DNA of 45,723 nt. It comes from Rhodopirellula europaea 6C. Lineage in GTDB: Bacteria; Planctomycetota; Planctomycetia; Pirellulales; Pirellulaceae. The stretch lies in the NCBI RefSeq assembly GCF_000338295.1, contig NZ_ANMO01000185.1:1-45723 (forward strand). The letters run 5' to 3'. Position 1 is the first letter of the stretch. Every line of letters begins with the position of its first letter. A program made the translations under genes and the position numbers. Under the pieces are notes generated by a model. That model ran no database searches and was not told where the DNA came from. It saw only the letters and a program-made list of their open reading frames with translations. Shown here piece after piece: positions 45,649 to 45,723 of the stretch.

Positions 45649-45723
45649 GGGAACGTTTCAACCACTTGATAGAAAAGCTGGGACGGTACGAGCAACCAGA
45701 ATAACGAGCCGATCGCACAGTGT

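Overview
The window reads as a chromosomal segment of a planctomycete, most likely Rhodopirellula or a close relative. This is inferred from gene content, not from a database match. The markers are a DUF1559 pilin-like protein, a TPR/FG-GAP/ASPIC lipoprotein, a Trx7/PDZ-type protein, a hpnCDE squalene locus, small proteins with an N-terminal 'NPY' motif, mostly weak Shine-Dalgarno sequences and frequent GTG/TTG starts. The DNA is densely coding on both strands. I saw no tRNA, rRNA, CRISPR array, insertion sequence or phage gene.

Layout. 1-2.4 kb: minus-strand translation operon rpmE-prfA-prmC with a good sigma70-type promoter. 2.7-4.3 kb: a pilin-like DUF1559 protein and a small membrane protein. 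4.8-10.2 kb: glycogen debranching enzyme glgX and a large TPR/FG-GAP/ASPIC lipoprotein. 10.2-14.9 kb: isoprenoid block with ispH (minus) divergent from hpnC-hpnD-hpnE (plus), which turns farnesyl diphosphate into squalene. 15-17.5 kb: a class II-like photolyase fused to a renalase-like FAD oxidoreductase. 17.4-20.9 kb: minus-strand flagellar operon flbD-motA-motB-fliL-fliN-fliO, with no fliM in it. 21.2-23.9 kb: an AMP-forming ligase plus a divergent aldehyde-dehydrogenase-like reductase, a possible acid-to-aldehyde module. 24-25.3 kb: a secreted protein with a glycine-rich, Asp-ending tail. 25.5-29.1 kb: a small hypothetical gene, then mnmG and an RlmM/FtsJ-like rRNA methyltransferase. 29.1-31.4 kb: an exported Ig-like/proline-rich protein.

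31.4-40.4 kb is a surface-glycan locus. It holds a GT9 and a GT2-like glycosyltransferase on the plus strand. On the minus strand are a nucleotidyltransferase/kinase-like multidomain protein, three FkbM methyltransferases, a GT2 and a GT11 fucosyltransferase, which together suggest assembly of an O-methylated, fucosylated surface polysaccharide. 40.9-45.7 kb: Trx7/PDZ protein, FmdB zinc ribbon, nnrE metabolite repair, an ankyrin lipoprotein and the E2 subunit of 2-oxoglutarate dehydrogenase.

Nothing here is a clear defence or mobile system. The best candidates for new biology are the photolyase-oxidoreductase fusion, the ligase/reductase pair and the three-part nucleotidyltransferase/kinase protein in the glycan locus. 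All sequence comparisons are from memory of family motifs; no searches were run.
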